Positions 55,583 to 64,000 of a stretch of DNA of 64,000 nucleotides are shown here, one piece after another. Position numbers and translations under genes: made by a program. The notes beneath the pieces are model-generated. The model saw nothing but the letters and a program-made list of their open reading frames with translations, searched no databases and was not told the DNA's origin. The DNA lies in NCBI RefSeq assembly GCF_001969385.1, contig NZ_CP014796.1, forward strand, positions 2,497,501-2,561,500, read 5' to 3'. This DNA is from Salipiger profundus (GTDB taxonomy: Bacteria > Pseudomonadota > Alphaproteobacteria > Rhodobacterales > Rhodobacteraceae). Each line of letters opens with the position of its first letter. Position 1 is the first letter of the stretch.

Positions 55583-55688
55583 AAGAAAATTCGGACGAAT
55601 TTTCTTCAGCGAAGATTTTTCGAATGAAAAATCTCGGTCTGCCGCGCCGTTCTCCTGGCAGCGAGATCTTTCTTGCGAAACATCTCGC
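55583..55688. repeat. Array of three AT-richer perfect hairpins
   Basis: Three successive inverted repeats: AAGAAAATTCG-GA-CGAATTTTCTT (55583-55606, 11-base stem), AGATTTTTC-GAAT-GAAAAATCT (55613-55634, 9-base stem), and GCGAGAT...ATCTCGC with inner TTTC-TTGC-GAAA (55671-55688). They are AT-richer than the surrounding DNA and lie between the phosphatase gene and the SRP RNA gene on the opposite strand. They may be terminators or a repeat family. Confidence 0.6.
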
Positions 55689-55799
55689 CCCACGCCGGAA
55701 CCGGCAGCAACATCTTGTCGGGGAAGACGGCTGCGCCGCCCGTTCATCAGCGCATGGCCATGCGAGAGGCGCACGGCGCTGAAGTGAGAGGCTGGACAA

Positions 55800-55890
55800 C
55801 GACCCAAGCGGGGCTCGTTACGGCTGCTTCCTTCCGGACCTGACCGGGTTGGCGAGGCGCTTGCCCGCGCCAACCTCTCGAGCCCTCATC
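55800..55890 (-). ncRNA. ffs: Signal recognition particle RNA (small bacterial type)
   Basis: On the minus strand GGTCAGGTCCGGAAGGAAGC, the universal SRP RNA core that binds Ffh, is present, with GGGCTCG and CGAGCCC closing the hairpin and GGTTGGCG...CGCCAACC inside. It targets nascent membrane and secreted proteins to the membrane. The ends are approximate, since they were set from the outer pairing. A location near dnaX is usual in Alphaproteobacteria. Confidence 0.9.
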
Positions 55891-55950
55891 TAGGGAACCT
55901 GCGATGGATTCGCAACCCCGTGCGCGCAGCCGGTGCCGCGCGCGAACGAC

Positions 55951-57927
55951 CTAGAGCGTGATGCGGTAGAGCGCGAAGCCGTCCTCGGACTGCCCGGCCG
56001 CGCTGATGTCGAGCGTGTCCAGCGCGTCGATGTATTGCTCTGCCGTCGGGCCGGTCTCGAAGAGCACGGTGGTGTCCTCCATCGGCACGAACGACCAGTT
56101 GCCGTCGGCGGCAGGGTCGATGGTGCCCTGCTCGACGATGTAGCGGACGATGACGTCGCGGTTGGTGTCCGGCGCCTCGAAGATGACCGTGTCGCCGGTG
56201 CCGGGGAAGCTGCCGCCGCCCGACGCCCGGTAGTTGTTGGTCGCGATCACCACCTCCATGTCGTCCGCCAGGGGCGCGCCGTCGATGGTCAGGTCCTTGA
56301 TCCGGTTGGCCTCCGGGTGCGCGATCTCGCCGTCCGAGGTGAATTTCGAGGGCTCCGACAGGTCGATCCGGTAGTTCACCCCGTCGATCACGTCGAAATT
56401 GTAGCTGGGGAAATCGGGGTTCAGCAGCGGCGCATCCTCGGCGCCCGGTTCGATCCGGTTGAACATGCCCGCCGAGCGCTCGAGCCAGTCGCGCACCTGC
56501 TTGCCGGTCACCTTCACCGCACGCACGGTGTTGGGGTAGAGGTAGAGATCGGCCACGTTCTTGATCGCGATGTCGCCCGCGGGGACGTCGGTGTAATACT
56601 CCGGCCCGCCGCGACCGCCGGCCTTGAACGGTGCCGCCGCCGAGAGGACCGGCAGGTCCGCGTACTCGGTCTCGGCCAGCATCTGCTCGATGTACCATTT
56701 CTGCGCATTCGACACGATCTGCACCGAGGGGTCATCGGCCACCAGCGCGAAATAGGAGTGCAGCGGCGCCGAGGTCTTGCCAACGGCGCGCCGGACATAG
56801 GCGAGCGTCGCCTCGTGGGCCTCCTGCGAGGCAGCGATGATCTCGGGATCGTCCTCGACCAGCGCGGTGACCGACCGGTCCTCGTTGCGCTTCGCGATGG
56901 GCCGCGCCTCGGTCTCGGCCGAGACCACGCGCCAGCCGTTGCCGTCGCGCTCGAGCAGCAGGTCGATGAGCCCCATGTGCGAGCCCCAGAAGCCGCCCAT
57001 CACGGCGGGCTTGCCGTGCAGCGTGCCTTTCTCCGCGTCGACGGCGGCAAAGCCCGCGTAGGTGGGCGAGGGGAAGACAAGGTGGCTGTGGCCGGTCATC
57101 ACCGCGTCGATGCCCTCGACGCCGGCGAGCGGCACGCTGGCGTTCTCCATGCCCTCGGTGTGGTCGGCCGAGCCGATGCCCGAATGGCTGAGCGCCACGA
57201 CGATGTCGGCGCCTTCCTCGAGGATCTGCGGCACCCATGCCTCGGCTGTCTCGACGATGTCGCGGGCCTGCACGTTGCCCTCGAGGTGCTTGCGATCCCA
57301 GTTCATCACCTGCGGCGGGGTGAAACCGATGACGCCGACGCGGATCGGGTGGGTGTTGCCGGCGCCGTCGGTGACCTCGCGGTCGAGGATCACGTAGGGC
57401 TTGAAAAGCGTCCTGTCGCCGCGCGGGCCGCTGCCGGTCTCGGTGGCGATGTTGGCCAGCACGACGGGAAAGTTGGCGCCCGCCGTGGCCTTCTTCAGGA
57501 AGTCGAGCCCGTAGTTGAACTCGTGGTTGCCGATGGTCGCGGCGTCGAAGCCGAGTACGTTCATCGCGTCGATCACCGGGTGGGTGTCGCCCTCTTTCAT
57601 GCCACGCTCGTAGGCGACGTAATCGCCCATCGGGTTGCCCTGAAGGTAGTCGCCGTTGTCGACGAGCATGGTGTTCGTCGCCTCGGCGCGGATATCGTTG
57701 ATGATGCTTGCCGTGCGCGACAGGCCGACCGTGTCGACCGGCTTGTCGGCGTAGTAGTCGTAGGGGCGGACGTGCACGTGAAGGTCGGTGGTCTCCATGA
57801 TCCGCAGATGCGCCTGGTTGCCCGCGGCATTGGCGGAATAGGGGTGAAGCGCGATCAAGGCAGAGCCCGCGGCGGTGCCCGCCAGGAACGAGCGGCGGGT
57901 CAGGTCTGGATGTCGGGTGCGGGCCAT
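55951..57927 (-). CDS. cpdB: Tat-exported CpdB-like 2',3'-cyclic-nucleotide phosphodiesterase/5'-nucleotidase
   Basis: A 658-residue periplasmic enzyme with a twin-arginine signal (LTRRSFLAGTAAGSALIAL). The N-terminal metallophosphatase domain has RIMETTDLHVHVRPYD near residue 42, VDNGDYLQGNPMGDYVA near residue 85, TIGNHEFNYGLDFLKKA near residue 125, VVALSHSGIG near residue 245, and MTGHSHLVFPSP near residue 270, all metal-binding acids and histidines. The C-terminal half is the 5'-nucleotidase domain (TNNYRASGGGSFPG, GGRGGPEYY). It dephosphorylates 2',3'-cyclic nucleotides and 3'-nucleotides. The start at 57927 gives MARTRHPDLTRRSF; ATG at 57975 is less likely. Confidence 0.9.
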   Translation of the reverse strand: MARTRHPDLTRRSFLAGTAAGSALIALHPYSANAAGNQAHLRIMETTDLHVHVRPYDYYADKPVDTVGLSRTASIINDIRAEATNTMLVDNGDYLQGNPMGDYVAYERGMKEGDTHPVIDAMNVLGFDAATIGNHEFNYGLDFLKKATAGANFPVVLANIATETGSGPRGDRTLFKPYVILDREVTDGAGNTHPIRVGVIGFTPPQVMNWDRKHLEGNVQARDIVETAEAWVPQILEEGADIVVALSHSGIGSADHTEGMENASVPLAGVEGIDAVMTGHSHLVFPSPTYAGFAAVDAEKGTLHGKPAVMGGFWGSHMGLIDLLLERDGNGWRVVSAETEARPIAKRNEDRSVTALVEDDPEIIAASQEAHEATLAYVRRAVGKTSAPLHSYFALVADDPSVQIVSNAQKWYIEQMLAETEYADLPVLSAAAPFKAGGRGGPEYYTDVPAGDIAIKNVADLYLYPNTVRAVKVTGKQVRDWLERSAGMFNRIEPGAEDAPLLNPDFPSYNFDVIDGVNYRIDLSEPSKFTSDGEIAHPEANRIKDLTIDGAPLADDMEVVIATNNYRASGGGSFPGTGDTVIFEAPDTNRDVIVRYIVEQGTIDPAADGNWSFVPMEDTTVLFETGPTAEQYIDALDTLDISAAGQSEDGFALYRITL

Positions 57928-58118
57928 GCGGGCTCTCCTTGTCTCGTGCGCGTCGTCTTTGCGGGAGTTTTCCAACAGACCTGCGACAAGGGGAGGGTGA
58001 CGTCGCGTCGCGCAACCTTCGCAAGAACGATACGCGCGATTTGCCCGCAGGTTGAAACCGATTTGCCACGCCCCGGTGGCCGTGCCATGGCTTGTGCCGC
58101 CGCAAAGGAGAACGATGG

Positions 58119-59078
58119 ATGCGACACGCGGAAGAGGTGACCTTCGGGGGATCGGGGCTGGATCGCGCGGCAGAGCTGCGCGGCGACATCCCCGCCATGG
58201 CCGCGCTGATGCAGGCGCCGGAGACCCGCACGCTGGCGCTGTGGCGCGGCAAGCTGCTGATCTCGGACGATGCGGCCTGCCGGCTGCCGCTCGATCACCC
58301 GGTGCTGGCCGAGGCCCGCGGCACGCCGCTGTTTCTCGGCCGCGAGGAAAGCGGGGCGGCGATCTTCGCGCATGACCTGTCGGGCTGGGAGCCCGGGGAC
58401 GGTCAGGCCGAGCCGGGCGGTTTCACCGACACCAGCGAGCAGCATCACCCGGCCTGTGCCGAGGACGAGGTTTTCGTCGAACTGCGGGCGTTGCTGACGC
58501 GGTTGGCTCCGCGAGACGCGGAGCTGGCGGCGACCGCGCGGGGGCTGTTCTCGTGGCATGCGACGCACGGGTTCTGCGCCCGCTGCGGTGCTGAAAGCGA
58601 CGTGACGCAGGCCGGCTGGCAGCGCGTCTGCCGCAGCTGTGGCGCCTCTCATTTCCCGCGCACCGACCCGGTGGTCATCATGCTGATCACCCGGGGAAAT
58701 TCCTGCCTGCTCGGGCGCTCGCACGGCTGGCCCGAGGGCATGTATTCCTGTCTCGCGGGCTTCGTCGAGCCGGGCGAGACCCTCGAGGCCGCCGTGCGCC
58801 GCGAGGTGCACGAGGAATCCGGCGTGCGCGTCGGGCCCGTGCGCTATCTCGCCAGCCAGCCGTGGCCGTTCCCGGCCTCGCTGATGATCGGCTGTCACGG
58901 CCTTGCCGAAAGCGACGAGATCGAGATCGACCCGGTCGAGATCGAGACCGCGCGGTGGGTCAGCCGCGAGGAACTGGTGACCGCCTTCGCCGGCGAGCAC
59001 CCGGGGCTTCACCCCGCGCGCAGAGGCTCGATCGCGCATTTCCTGCTGCGCAACTGGCTTGCGGACCGGCTGGATTGA
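58119..59078 (+). CDS. nudC: NADH pyrophosphatase / RNA NAD-decapping enzyme NudC
   Basis: NudC splits NAD(H) into NMN and AMP, and removes NAD caps from RNA 5' ends. The 319-residue protein has three parts: an N-terminal domain, the zinc ribbon with FCARCGAESDVTQAGWQRVC near residue 155 (C-x2-C then C-x2-C), and the Nudix domain with the box GFVEPGETLEAAVRREVHEE near residue 215. The NudC-specific SQPWPFPASLM follows near residue 250. The start at 58119 follows AAGGAGAA. It is a single gene between cpdB and an SRPBCC gene. Confidence 0.92.
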   Translation: MRHAEEVTFGGSGLDRAAELRGDIPAMAALMQAPETRTLALWRGKLLISDDAACRLPLDHPVLAEARGTPLFLGREESGAAIFAHDLSGWEPGDGQAEPGGFTDTSEQHHPACAEDEVFVELRALLTRLAPRDAELAATARGLFSWHATHGFCARCGAESDVTQAGWQRVCRSCGASHFPRTDPVVIMLITRGNSCLLGRSHGWPEGMYSCLAGFVEPGETLEAAVRREVHEESGVRVGPVRYLASQPWPFPASLMIGCHGLAESDEIEIDPVEIETARWVSREELVTAFAGEHPGLHPARRGSIAHFLLRNWLADRLD

Positions 59079-59125
59079 CGCGAAGGTAGCCTCAAACAAC
59101 AACCTGAACGACGGGGACGGGGCAG

Positions 59126-59614
59126 ATGGAGCTTTCCACACGCGAGGATATCGAGGCGCCGCTCGACCGGGTCTTTGCCGAGGCGACGGATTTCGAGCAG
59201 ATGGAGCGTCTCATCATGCGCCGTGGCGTCGACGTGCGGCAGGTCTCGGGCGATCCGGCCGCGCCGGCCGAGGGCATGTCCTGGCACGCCGACTTCCGCT
59301 TCCGGGGCCGCGCGCGCGAGGCCGACATCACGCTCATCGACTACGATCCGCCCAACGCGATGACCTATCGCACCGTGATCGGCGGGCTCGAGGCGATCAC
59401 GGTCGTTGATTTCATGGCGCTCTCGCGCACCCGCACGCGGGTCGGGCTGGCGATCGAGCTCAAGCCCAAGACGCTCTCGGCGCGGCTTGTCGTGCAGTCG
59501 ATGAAGCTTGCGCGCGGCAGTATCGAGAAGAAGTTCCGCGTGAAGATGGCGGAATACGCCAAGGATCTCGAGGACCGGCTGAAGCGCAGCGACCCGGCAG
59601 GCCAGACGGGCTAA
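59126..59614 (+). CDS. SRPBCC family protein
   Basis: A 162-residue protein of the START/Bet v1-like SRPBCC fold, which often binds lipids or hydrophobic ligands or acts in quinone and polyketide steps. The pattern is TREDIEAPLDRVFAEATDFE near residue 5, EADITLIDYDPPNAMTYRTV near residue 65 and SRTRTRVGLAIELKPKTLSA near residue 100. There is no signal peptide. The start at 59126 follows ACGGGGACGGGGCAG. It is on the same strand as nudC, 47 bases away, and may share a transcript, but no function is indicated. Confidence 0.75.
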   Translation: MELSTREDIEAPLDRVFAEATDFEQMERLIMRRGVDVRQVSGDPAAPAEGMSWHADFRFRGRAREADITLIDYDPPNAMTYRTVIGGLEAITVVDFMALSRTRTRVGLAIELKPKTLSARLVVQSMKLARGSIEKKFRVKMAEYAKDLEDRLKRSDPAGQTG

Positions 59615-59628
59615 TCGGGCCGGACCGG

Positions 59629-60276
59629 CTAGGGCGCCTCAGGGTCCAGGCGGATCACCCGCCCGCCCGCCGCGGCGGCATCTTCGGCGTCATGGGTCAC
59701 CAGCAGCACCGGCAGCCGGTCCGCGCGGGCGCGGTCGAAGACCAGCCGGCGGACCTGGTCGCGCAGATGCGCGTCGAGCCGCGAGAACGGCTCGTCGAGC
59801 AGCAGCGCGCGGGGCGCGGCCAGCAGGGTGCGCATCAGCGCCACGCGGGCCTTCTGGCCCCCTGACAGCGTCGCCGGATCGCGCCCCGCGAAACCGGCCA
59901 GCCCGACCTCGGCGAGAGCCTCCTCGACCCGCGCCCGCCGCGCCGCCCGTCCGCGCACCGCGCGTGGCAGGCCGAAGGCGAGGTTTCCACCCACCGAAAG
60001 ATGCGGAAACAGCAGCTCGTCCTGGAACAGGATGCCGGTGCGCCGGGACTCGGGGGGCAGGGCGGTGATGTCCCGCCCGTCAAGCAGCACCCGGCCGCTC
60101 AGCGCGAAGGCCGGCGCGAGCGTGCCGGTGATCGCCGCGAGCAGCGTCGACTTGCCCGAGCCCGAGGGGCCCATCACCGTCAGCACCTCGCCGGGGCCGA
60201 CGGCCTCGTTCAGCGCGACGAGCATGCGCGCGCCTTGCGCGATGCGGAGGTCATCGAGGATCAGCCCCTCAGCCAT
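59629..60276 (-). CDS. ynjD: ABC transporter ATP-binding protein, YnjD type
   Basis: A 215-residue ABC ATPase. Walker A is VMGPSGSGKSTLLAAI near residue 33, the Q-loop ILFQDELLFPHLSVGGN near residue 80, signature LSGGQKARVALM near residue 138, Walker B ALLLDEPFSRLDAHL near residue 158 and the H-loop LVTHDAED near residue 190. The short length matches YnjD and thiamine-type ABC ATPases without a C-terminal regulatory domain. Its start overlaps the permease stop by eight bases. With ynjC and ynjB it makes one importer; in Escherichia coli the substrate is uncertain. Confidence 0.88.
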   Translation of the reverse strand: MAEGLILDDLRIAQGARMLVALNEAVGPGEVLTVMGPSGSGKSTLLAAITGTLAPAFALSGRVLLDGRDITALPPESRRTGILFQDELLFPHLSVGGNLAFGLPRAVRGRAARRARVEEALAEVGLAGFAGRDPATLSGGQKARVALMRTLLAAPRALLLDEPFSRLDAHLRDQVRRLVFDRARADRLPVLLVTHDAEDAAAAGGRVIRLDPEAP

Positions 60277-61951
60277 GTCGCAGTCCTCTCCGGTTGCGCC
60301 ACACCAGCGCCGGCACCAGCAGCGCCAGCGCGAAGGGCAGGAAGGCGGCGGCGGTCTGGGCCAGCGCCGTCACCCCGATCACCCGCCGCGCCCCGCCCGA
60401 GGCCAGCGCCACGGCCTCGGTGGTGAGCGTGGGCACACGGCCAGCGCCGAGCAACAGGGTGGGCAGGAACTGCCCCACCGAGACCGCGCAGCCGATGGCG
60501 GCGGCGGTGAGCAGCGGGCGCAGCATCATCGGCAGCCGCACGCGCCAGAACACGCCCGACGGCCCCGCGCCAAGGGCTCGTGCAACGGTTGCGTGGCGCC
60601 GGTCCCACGCCCGCCACGGGTCCGACAGCGACAGGAAAACATAGGGCAGCACGAAGACCACGTGCACCGCGATCACCGCCGCCCGCGTGCCATCGACCCC
60701 GCTCACCAGCGCGAGGATCTGCAACCCCGGCAGGAAGGCGATCTGCGGCACGATGAGCGGCAGGTAGAGCAGCCAGAGCGCGCGGGTGGAGGGGCGCAGG
60801 CCGAAGCGGTCCTCGGCCTCGAGGCAGGCGGTCACCAGCACCAGCGCCACGGCCACGGCGGCGAGCGCGATGGTGGCGGTCTGCAGCGCCGGGGACAGCA
60901 GCGCCGGGCCTTGGCGCATCCAGCTTTTCAGGGTGAACGCATCTGGCAGGAACGCGGGAAAGCCCCAGAAGCCGGCGACCGACCAGACCGCCAGCGCCGC
61001 GAGGCCGAGGAACACCGCCGCCGCGCAGAGCGTGCCCAGAACGAGCGCCGCACCGCGCAGCGCGCCGTCATGCGGACCGGGCGCACCGCTTTCGAGCCAG
61101 CCGTGGCCCAGACGGGCGATGACCATCTCGCCAAGCCGCCACAGCCCCAGCGCCGCGACGGTCAGCACCAGTTGCAGCACCGCGCCGGCGGCGGCCTGCA
61201 GGCGCATGTCGAGGTCCGGGTCGTTCATCCAGCGCAACACCTGCACCGACAGCGTCGGCGGCGTGTTCGGACCGAGGATCATCGCCACGTCGACCACGCT
61301 CATGGAATAGGCGAGCACCGCGTAGAGCGGCAGCCGGATCTGCGGGTAGAGCCTCGGGAAGATCGTCTTGAGCCAGCCCGTGCTGCGCCCGTAGCCGAGC
61401 GCCCGCGCGGTGTTCAGGCTCTGCCCGGGGCGCAGCGCGGGCAGCGCGGCGAGGGTCATCAGCAGCAGGAATGGCACCTCCTTCACCACCAGCCCGGCGA
61501 TCAGCGACAGGCAGAGCGGGTCCTGCACGATCAGCAGGTCGGGAGGCCGCTCCCAGCCGGCAAGTGGCGCGAGCGCACGGGCGATCCAGCCCGAGGGCGC
61601 GATGAGAAAGGCCAGCCCGAAGGCGGCGGCGGCATGCGGCACCGACAGCAGCGGCGACAGCGCCCGTTCGAGCCAGCCGAAGGCGCGGGTGCCCTGCCAG
61701 CCGGCGCAGATCAGCATGGTGACGACCAGCGCGAGCGCGGTGGCGATCAGGCCGGAGCCAAGGCTCTGGCCGACCGCGCGCGGCAGCCCCGGCCAGCCCG
61801 CCAGCGCCTCGAAGGCGGCCAGCGTCGGCTCGGCCCGCCCCAGCGCCGGCATGATGCCGAAGGCAGGCAACAGCGTGCCCGCCAGCCCCGCAAGCACGGG
61901 GCCGAGCATCACGACAAGCGTCAGGGCCGGGGCGAACCGGAGCGGTGTCAC
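60269..61951 (-). CDS. ynjC: ABC transporter permease, two domains fused, YnjC type
   Basis: A 560-residue permease carrying two consecutive BPD_transp_1 domains, about residues 50-265 and 325-545, each with six membrane helices and an EAA-type loop (LNTARALGYGRSTGWLKTIF near residue 185 and HATVARALGAGPSGVFWRVR near residue 450). Two fused halves, as in thiamine ThiP or YnjC, give the transport channel. The start is GTG at 61951. The ynjB stop lies 36 bases upstream, and the ynjD start overlaps the 3' end, so the three genes form an operon. Confidence 0.88.
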   Translation of the reverse strand: MTPLRFAPALTLVVMLGPVLAGLAGTLLPAFGIMPALGRAEPTLAAFEALAGWPGLPRAVGQSLGSGLIATALALVVTMLICAGWQGTRAFGWLERALSPLLSVPHAAAAFGLAFLIAPSGWIARALAPLAGWERPPDLLIVQDPLCLSLIAGLVVKEVPFLLLMTLAALPALRPGQSLNTARALGYGRSTGWLKTIFPRLYPQIRLPLYAVLAYSMSVVDVAMILGPNTPPTLSVQVLRWMNDPDLDMRLQAAAGAVLQLVLTVAALGLWRLGEMVIARLGHGWLESGAPGPHDGALRGAALVLGTLCAAAVFLGLAALAVWSVAGFWGFPAFLPDAFTLKSWMRQGPALLSPALQTATIALAAVAVALVLVTACLEAEDRFGLRPSTRALWLLYLPLIVPQIAFLPGLQILALVSGVDGTRAAVIAVHVVFVLPYVFLSLSDPWRAWDRRHATVARALGAGPSGVFWRVRLPMMLRPLLTAAAIGCAVSVGQFLPTLLLGAGRVPTLTTEAVALASGGARRVIGVTALAQTAAAFLPFALALLVPALVWRNRRGLRHG

Positions 61952-61987
61952 GTCACTGGGCAGATCGCTGGGCGTTCACCGGGCAGG

Positions 61988-63193
61988 TCACTGGGAGACA
62001 CCGTAGCGCGACGTCCAGTCCTCCTCGAGCCGTTCCATCCACGAGGGATGCGGCTCGGGCAGGGGCGTGCCCAGCTCGTCCGGCGTGAGGGTGGCGGGGC
62101 CAAAATCGATCTCGTCGAAGCGCGCCCGGTCTTCCGGCGCGAGCCGCTCGAGGTCGAGCACCGTGCCGAGCCCCCAGACATCGGGGTCGGCCATGCGGGC
62201 CTGCGCCTCGGGTGACAGCAGGATGTTGGCCACCACCATCGCGCCGGCCTTGGCGGAGGCGTTGTAGGGGATGGCGACGAAGCTCGCGTTGCCGAGCGTG
62301 CCGTCCTCGTGCAGGTGGCTGCGCACGGTGTCGGGCAGCTGTCCGTTGGCGATGGCGTTCGACGCGGCGTTTGGGTTGAACTCGAAGCCGATGTCGATCT
62401 CGTTGTCGGCCATCAGCTGGATGAGCCGCGCGGCGTTCTGCGGATAGGCGCGGCCCTGCCGCCAGAGCAGCGGCGTGAGGTCGTCCATGAAGTCCCAGAG
62501 CGGGCCGGTGGCGGTCTCGTAGTCGGCCTTGGTCACCGGGTGGGCCAGCGCGTCGGGCGTCGGCGTGAGCTCGATCAGCGCCTGCTTGAGAAATGTCGAG
62601 CCAAGGAAATCCGGCGGCTGCGGAAAGGCGAAACGTCCGGGGTTGTCGCGCAGCCAGTCGAGCAGCGCCTCCATCGAGCGCGGCGGTTCGGGCAGGCGCG
62701 CGCTGTCGTGGTAGAAGACCAGCTGCGCCGCGCCCCACGGGCTTTCGAGTCCCTCGGTGAGGACTGTGAAATCGGCGCTCAGCGCGTCGTTGGCGGGATC
62801 GGTCAGGTCGCGGTTCGGCAGGTCCTCGGCCCAGGGACCGAAGAGCAGCTCCTGCTCCTTCATCGCAGCGAAATTCTCGCCGTTGATCCAGATGAGGTCG
62901 ATGCCGCCGTCGTCGTCGCGCCCGGCGGTCTTCTCGGCGAGCACCCGGCTCACCGCCTCGGCGGTGTCGGTGAGCTTCACGTGCTCGAGCGTCACGCGCT
63001 GCTCGGCGGCCTGCTCGCCCACCCAGGCGATGTAGTCGTTGACCACGTCCGAGCCGCCCCATGCGTTCCAGTAGACGGTCTGGCCCTGTGCCGCCTCGAC
63101 GACCGCGTCCCAGTCGGCGGGATCGGGGTCGGCTGCGGCCGCGGGCAGCGCGAGCGTGAGCGAGGTCGCGGCGGCGATGAGCGTGGCTTTCAT
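61988..63193 (-). CDS. ynjB: ABC transporter substrate-binding protein, YnjB type
   Basis: A 401-residue periplasmic binding protein. It has a signal peptide (KATLIAAATSLTLALPAAAA), the fold of the YnjB group with GQTVYWNAWGGSDVVNDYIA near residue 37, a middle stretch DGGIDLIWINGENFAAMKEQ near residue 93, and NPNAASNAIANGQLPDT near residue 275. The substrate of YnjB-type systems is unknown; the closest relatives bind thiamine or polyamines. It is the first gene of the minus-strand operon ynjB-ynjC-ynjD and lies divergent from the methyltransferase gene. Confidence 0.88.
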   Translation of the reverse strand: MKATLIAAATSLTLALPAAAADPDPADWDAVVEAAQGQTVYWNAWGGSDVVNDYIAWVGEQAAEQRVTLEHVKLTDTAEAVSRVLAEKTAGRDDDGGIDLIWINGENFAAMKEQELLFGPWAEDLPNRDLTDPANDALSADFTVLTEGLESPWGAAQLVFYHDSARLPEPPRSMEALLDWLRDNPGRFAFPQPPDFLGSTFLKQALIELTPTPDALAHPVTKADYETATGPLWDFMDDLTPLLWRQGRAYPQNAARLIQLMADNEIDIGFEFNPNAASNAIANGQLPDTVRSHLHEDGTLGNASFVAIPYNASAKAGAMVVANILLSPEAQARMADPDVWGLGTVLDLERLAPEDRARFDEIDFGPATLTPDELGTPLPEPHPSWMERLEEDWTSRYGVSQ

Positions 63194-63356
63194 GTCTCTC
63201 TCCCAGCGGAGCCGGACGGGCCGGCGGATTGCCCGGCATCAGGACGATCCGCGGGCGTCCGGTCAAATGACATTCCGGTGCGTCAAGTTGCAAGCCCTGC
63301 CTTGTCGGGGTCGGTACGGCCGCCTAGCTCATGTGGAAACATCGCGAGGTTTGCAC

Positions 63357-63956
63357 ATGTGGGAAGAGCGCTACGACACCGACGATTACCTGTTCGGCCG
63401 CGCCCCGGCCCGGTTCCTGAAGACGCACGAGGCGTGCCTGACGCCGGGCGCAAAGGCGCTGTCGGTGGCTGACGGCGAGGGCCGCAACTCGGTCTTCCTC
63501 GCGCAGAAGGGGCTTGAGGTGACGGGGTTCGACTACGCGCCCAGCGCCGTCGAAAAGGCCCGGGCGCTCGCGGCCGAGGCGGGAGTGAACGTGCGCTACG
63601 AGGTCGGCGACATCGAGACGTGGGGCTGGCCCGAAGCGGCCTATGATCTCGTGGTCGGTATCTTCATCCAGTTCGCCGGCCCCGACCTGCGTCCGCGCCT
63701 CTTCGAACGGATGAAACGGGCACTGAAGCCCGGAGGTGTGCTGCTGCTGCACGGCTACACGCCGAAGCAGCTCGACCACGGCACCGGCGGGCCGAAGGTG
63801 CTCGAGAACCTCTACACCCCCGAGCTCCTGCAGGAGGCCTTCGGCGACATGGAGATCCGCGAGCTCGAAAGCTACGAGGCCGAACTCAGCGAAGGCACGG
63901 GCCACGTGGGCCGCTCGGCGCTGATCGACCTCGTCGCCGTGAAGCCCGCCCCCTGA
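63357..63956 (+). CDS. SAM-dependent methyltransferase (class I, TehB-like)
   Basis: A 199-residue class I methyltransferase. The SAM-binding motif I is KALSVADGEGRNSVFLAQKG near residue 32, followed by VTGFDYAPSAVEKARALAAE near residue 55 and VRYEVGDIETW near residue 80. It has the size and the start (MWEERYDTDDYLFGRAPARF) of TehB-like and thiopurine-type methyltransferases. The start at 63357 has AGG upstream; longer in-frame starts cross the ynjB signal peptide and are improbable. The target is unknown. The last 44 bases of the window hold no gene. Confidence 0.85.
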   Translation: MWEERYDTDDYLFGRAPARFLKTHEACLTPGAKALSVADGEGRNSVFLAQKGLEVTGFDYAPSAVEKARALAAEAGVNVRYEVGDIETWGWPEAAYDLVVGIFIQFAGPDLRPRLFERMKRALKPGGVLLLHGYTPKQLDHGTGGPKVLENLYTPELLQEAFGDMEIRELESYEAELSEGTGHVGRSALIDLVAVKPAP

Positions 63957-64000
63957 GCATCGGCCCGGTCACGGCTCAGGTGCGGACCGACAGCATTTCG

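Noticed and set aside
55933..58140. Long plus-strand frame (735 codons) opposite the phosphodiesterase gene
   Set aside because: Antisense to a well-supported Tat-exported enzyme; no independent support.

Overview
The window is a GC-rich stretch of chromosome that reads as an alphaproteobacterium of the family Rhodobacteraceae (roseobacter/Rhodobacter-type). Supporting signs are a DnaA-like Hda without a DNA-binding domain, the short prolyl-tRNA synthetase without an editing insertion, separate glyQ and glyS, a small SRP RNA beside dnaX, an aa3-type CtaD with an FNR-type box, DUF2937, DUF6446, DUF1206, DUF2244 and DUF1127 proteins, and copies of a GTAGGGTGGGT palindromic repeat. The assignment rests on family recognition and gene neighbourhood, not on a search.

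Layout. 1-9.1 kb: polyphosphate and replication-control block on the minus strand (ppx partial at the window edge, an orphan flagellin, ppk1, hda, an AI-2E family permease), then proS and a DUF2937 gene on plus. 9.2-13.3 kb: folB-folP-glmM on minus and a SleB-type cell wall hydrolase. 13.5-21.2 kb: a divergent pyruvate phosphate dikinase, then glyQ, DUF6446, DUF1206 and glyS, all on minus. 21.3-26.3 kb, plus: a secreted pseudo-protease, lrgAB-type membrane proteins, a GntP permease and a small TTG-start ORF. 26.4-29.8 kb: ilvC divergent from a translationally coupled pair of Lrp/AsnC regulators, then a class V aminotransferase. 30-36.8 kb: a UbiH-type hydroxylase, a HAD nucleotidase, a GntR regulator, a large membrane glycosyltransferase, a frameshifted carA and a YqeY-type gene. 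36.8-42.1 kb: a glycosyltransferase-like protein, DUF2244, ctaD, DUF1127, a GNAT gene, lipB and tRNA-Leu(GAG). 42.3-50.3 kb: a GGDEF-EAL protein and tamA-tamB. 50.5-55.9 kb: an FAD oxidoreductase with an overlapping epimerase, dnaX, a small tyrosine phosphatase and the SRP RNA. 56-64 kb: CpdB-type phosphodiesterase, nudC, an SRPBCC protein, ynjBCD-type ABC transporter genes and a methyltransferase.

Most genes are housekeeping: translation (proS, glyQ, glyS, tRNA-Leu), folate and cell wall precursors (folB, folP, glmM), outer membrane assembly (tamA, tamB), respiration (ctaD), branched-chain amino acids (ilvC with adjacent Lrp genes) and DNA replication (dnaX, hda). No prophage, insertion sequence, CRISPR array, integrase or recognisable defence or biosynthetic island was seen, and I found no convincing undescribed system. 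The features most worth a second look are the secreted trypsin-like protein whose His and Ser active-site positions are replaced, the FolB protein with an extra kinase-like domain, the glycosyltransferase with a type II secretion ATPase-like N-terminus, the carA frameshift, the flagellin gene between ppk1 and ppx, a perfect FNR box before ctaD, and several hairpin and palindrome families between genes.
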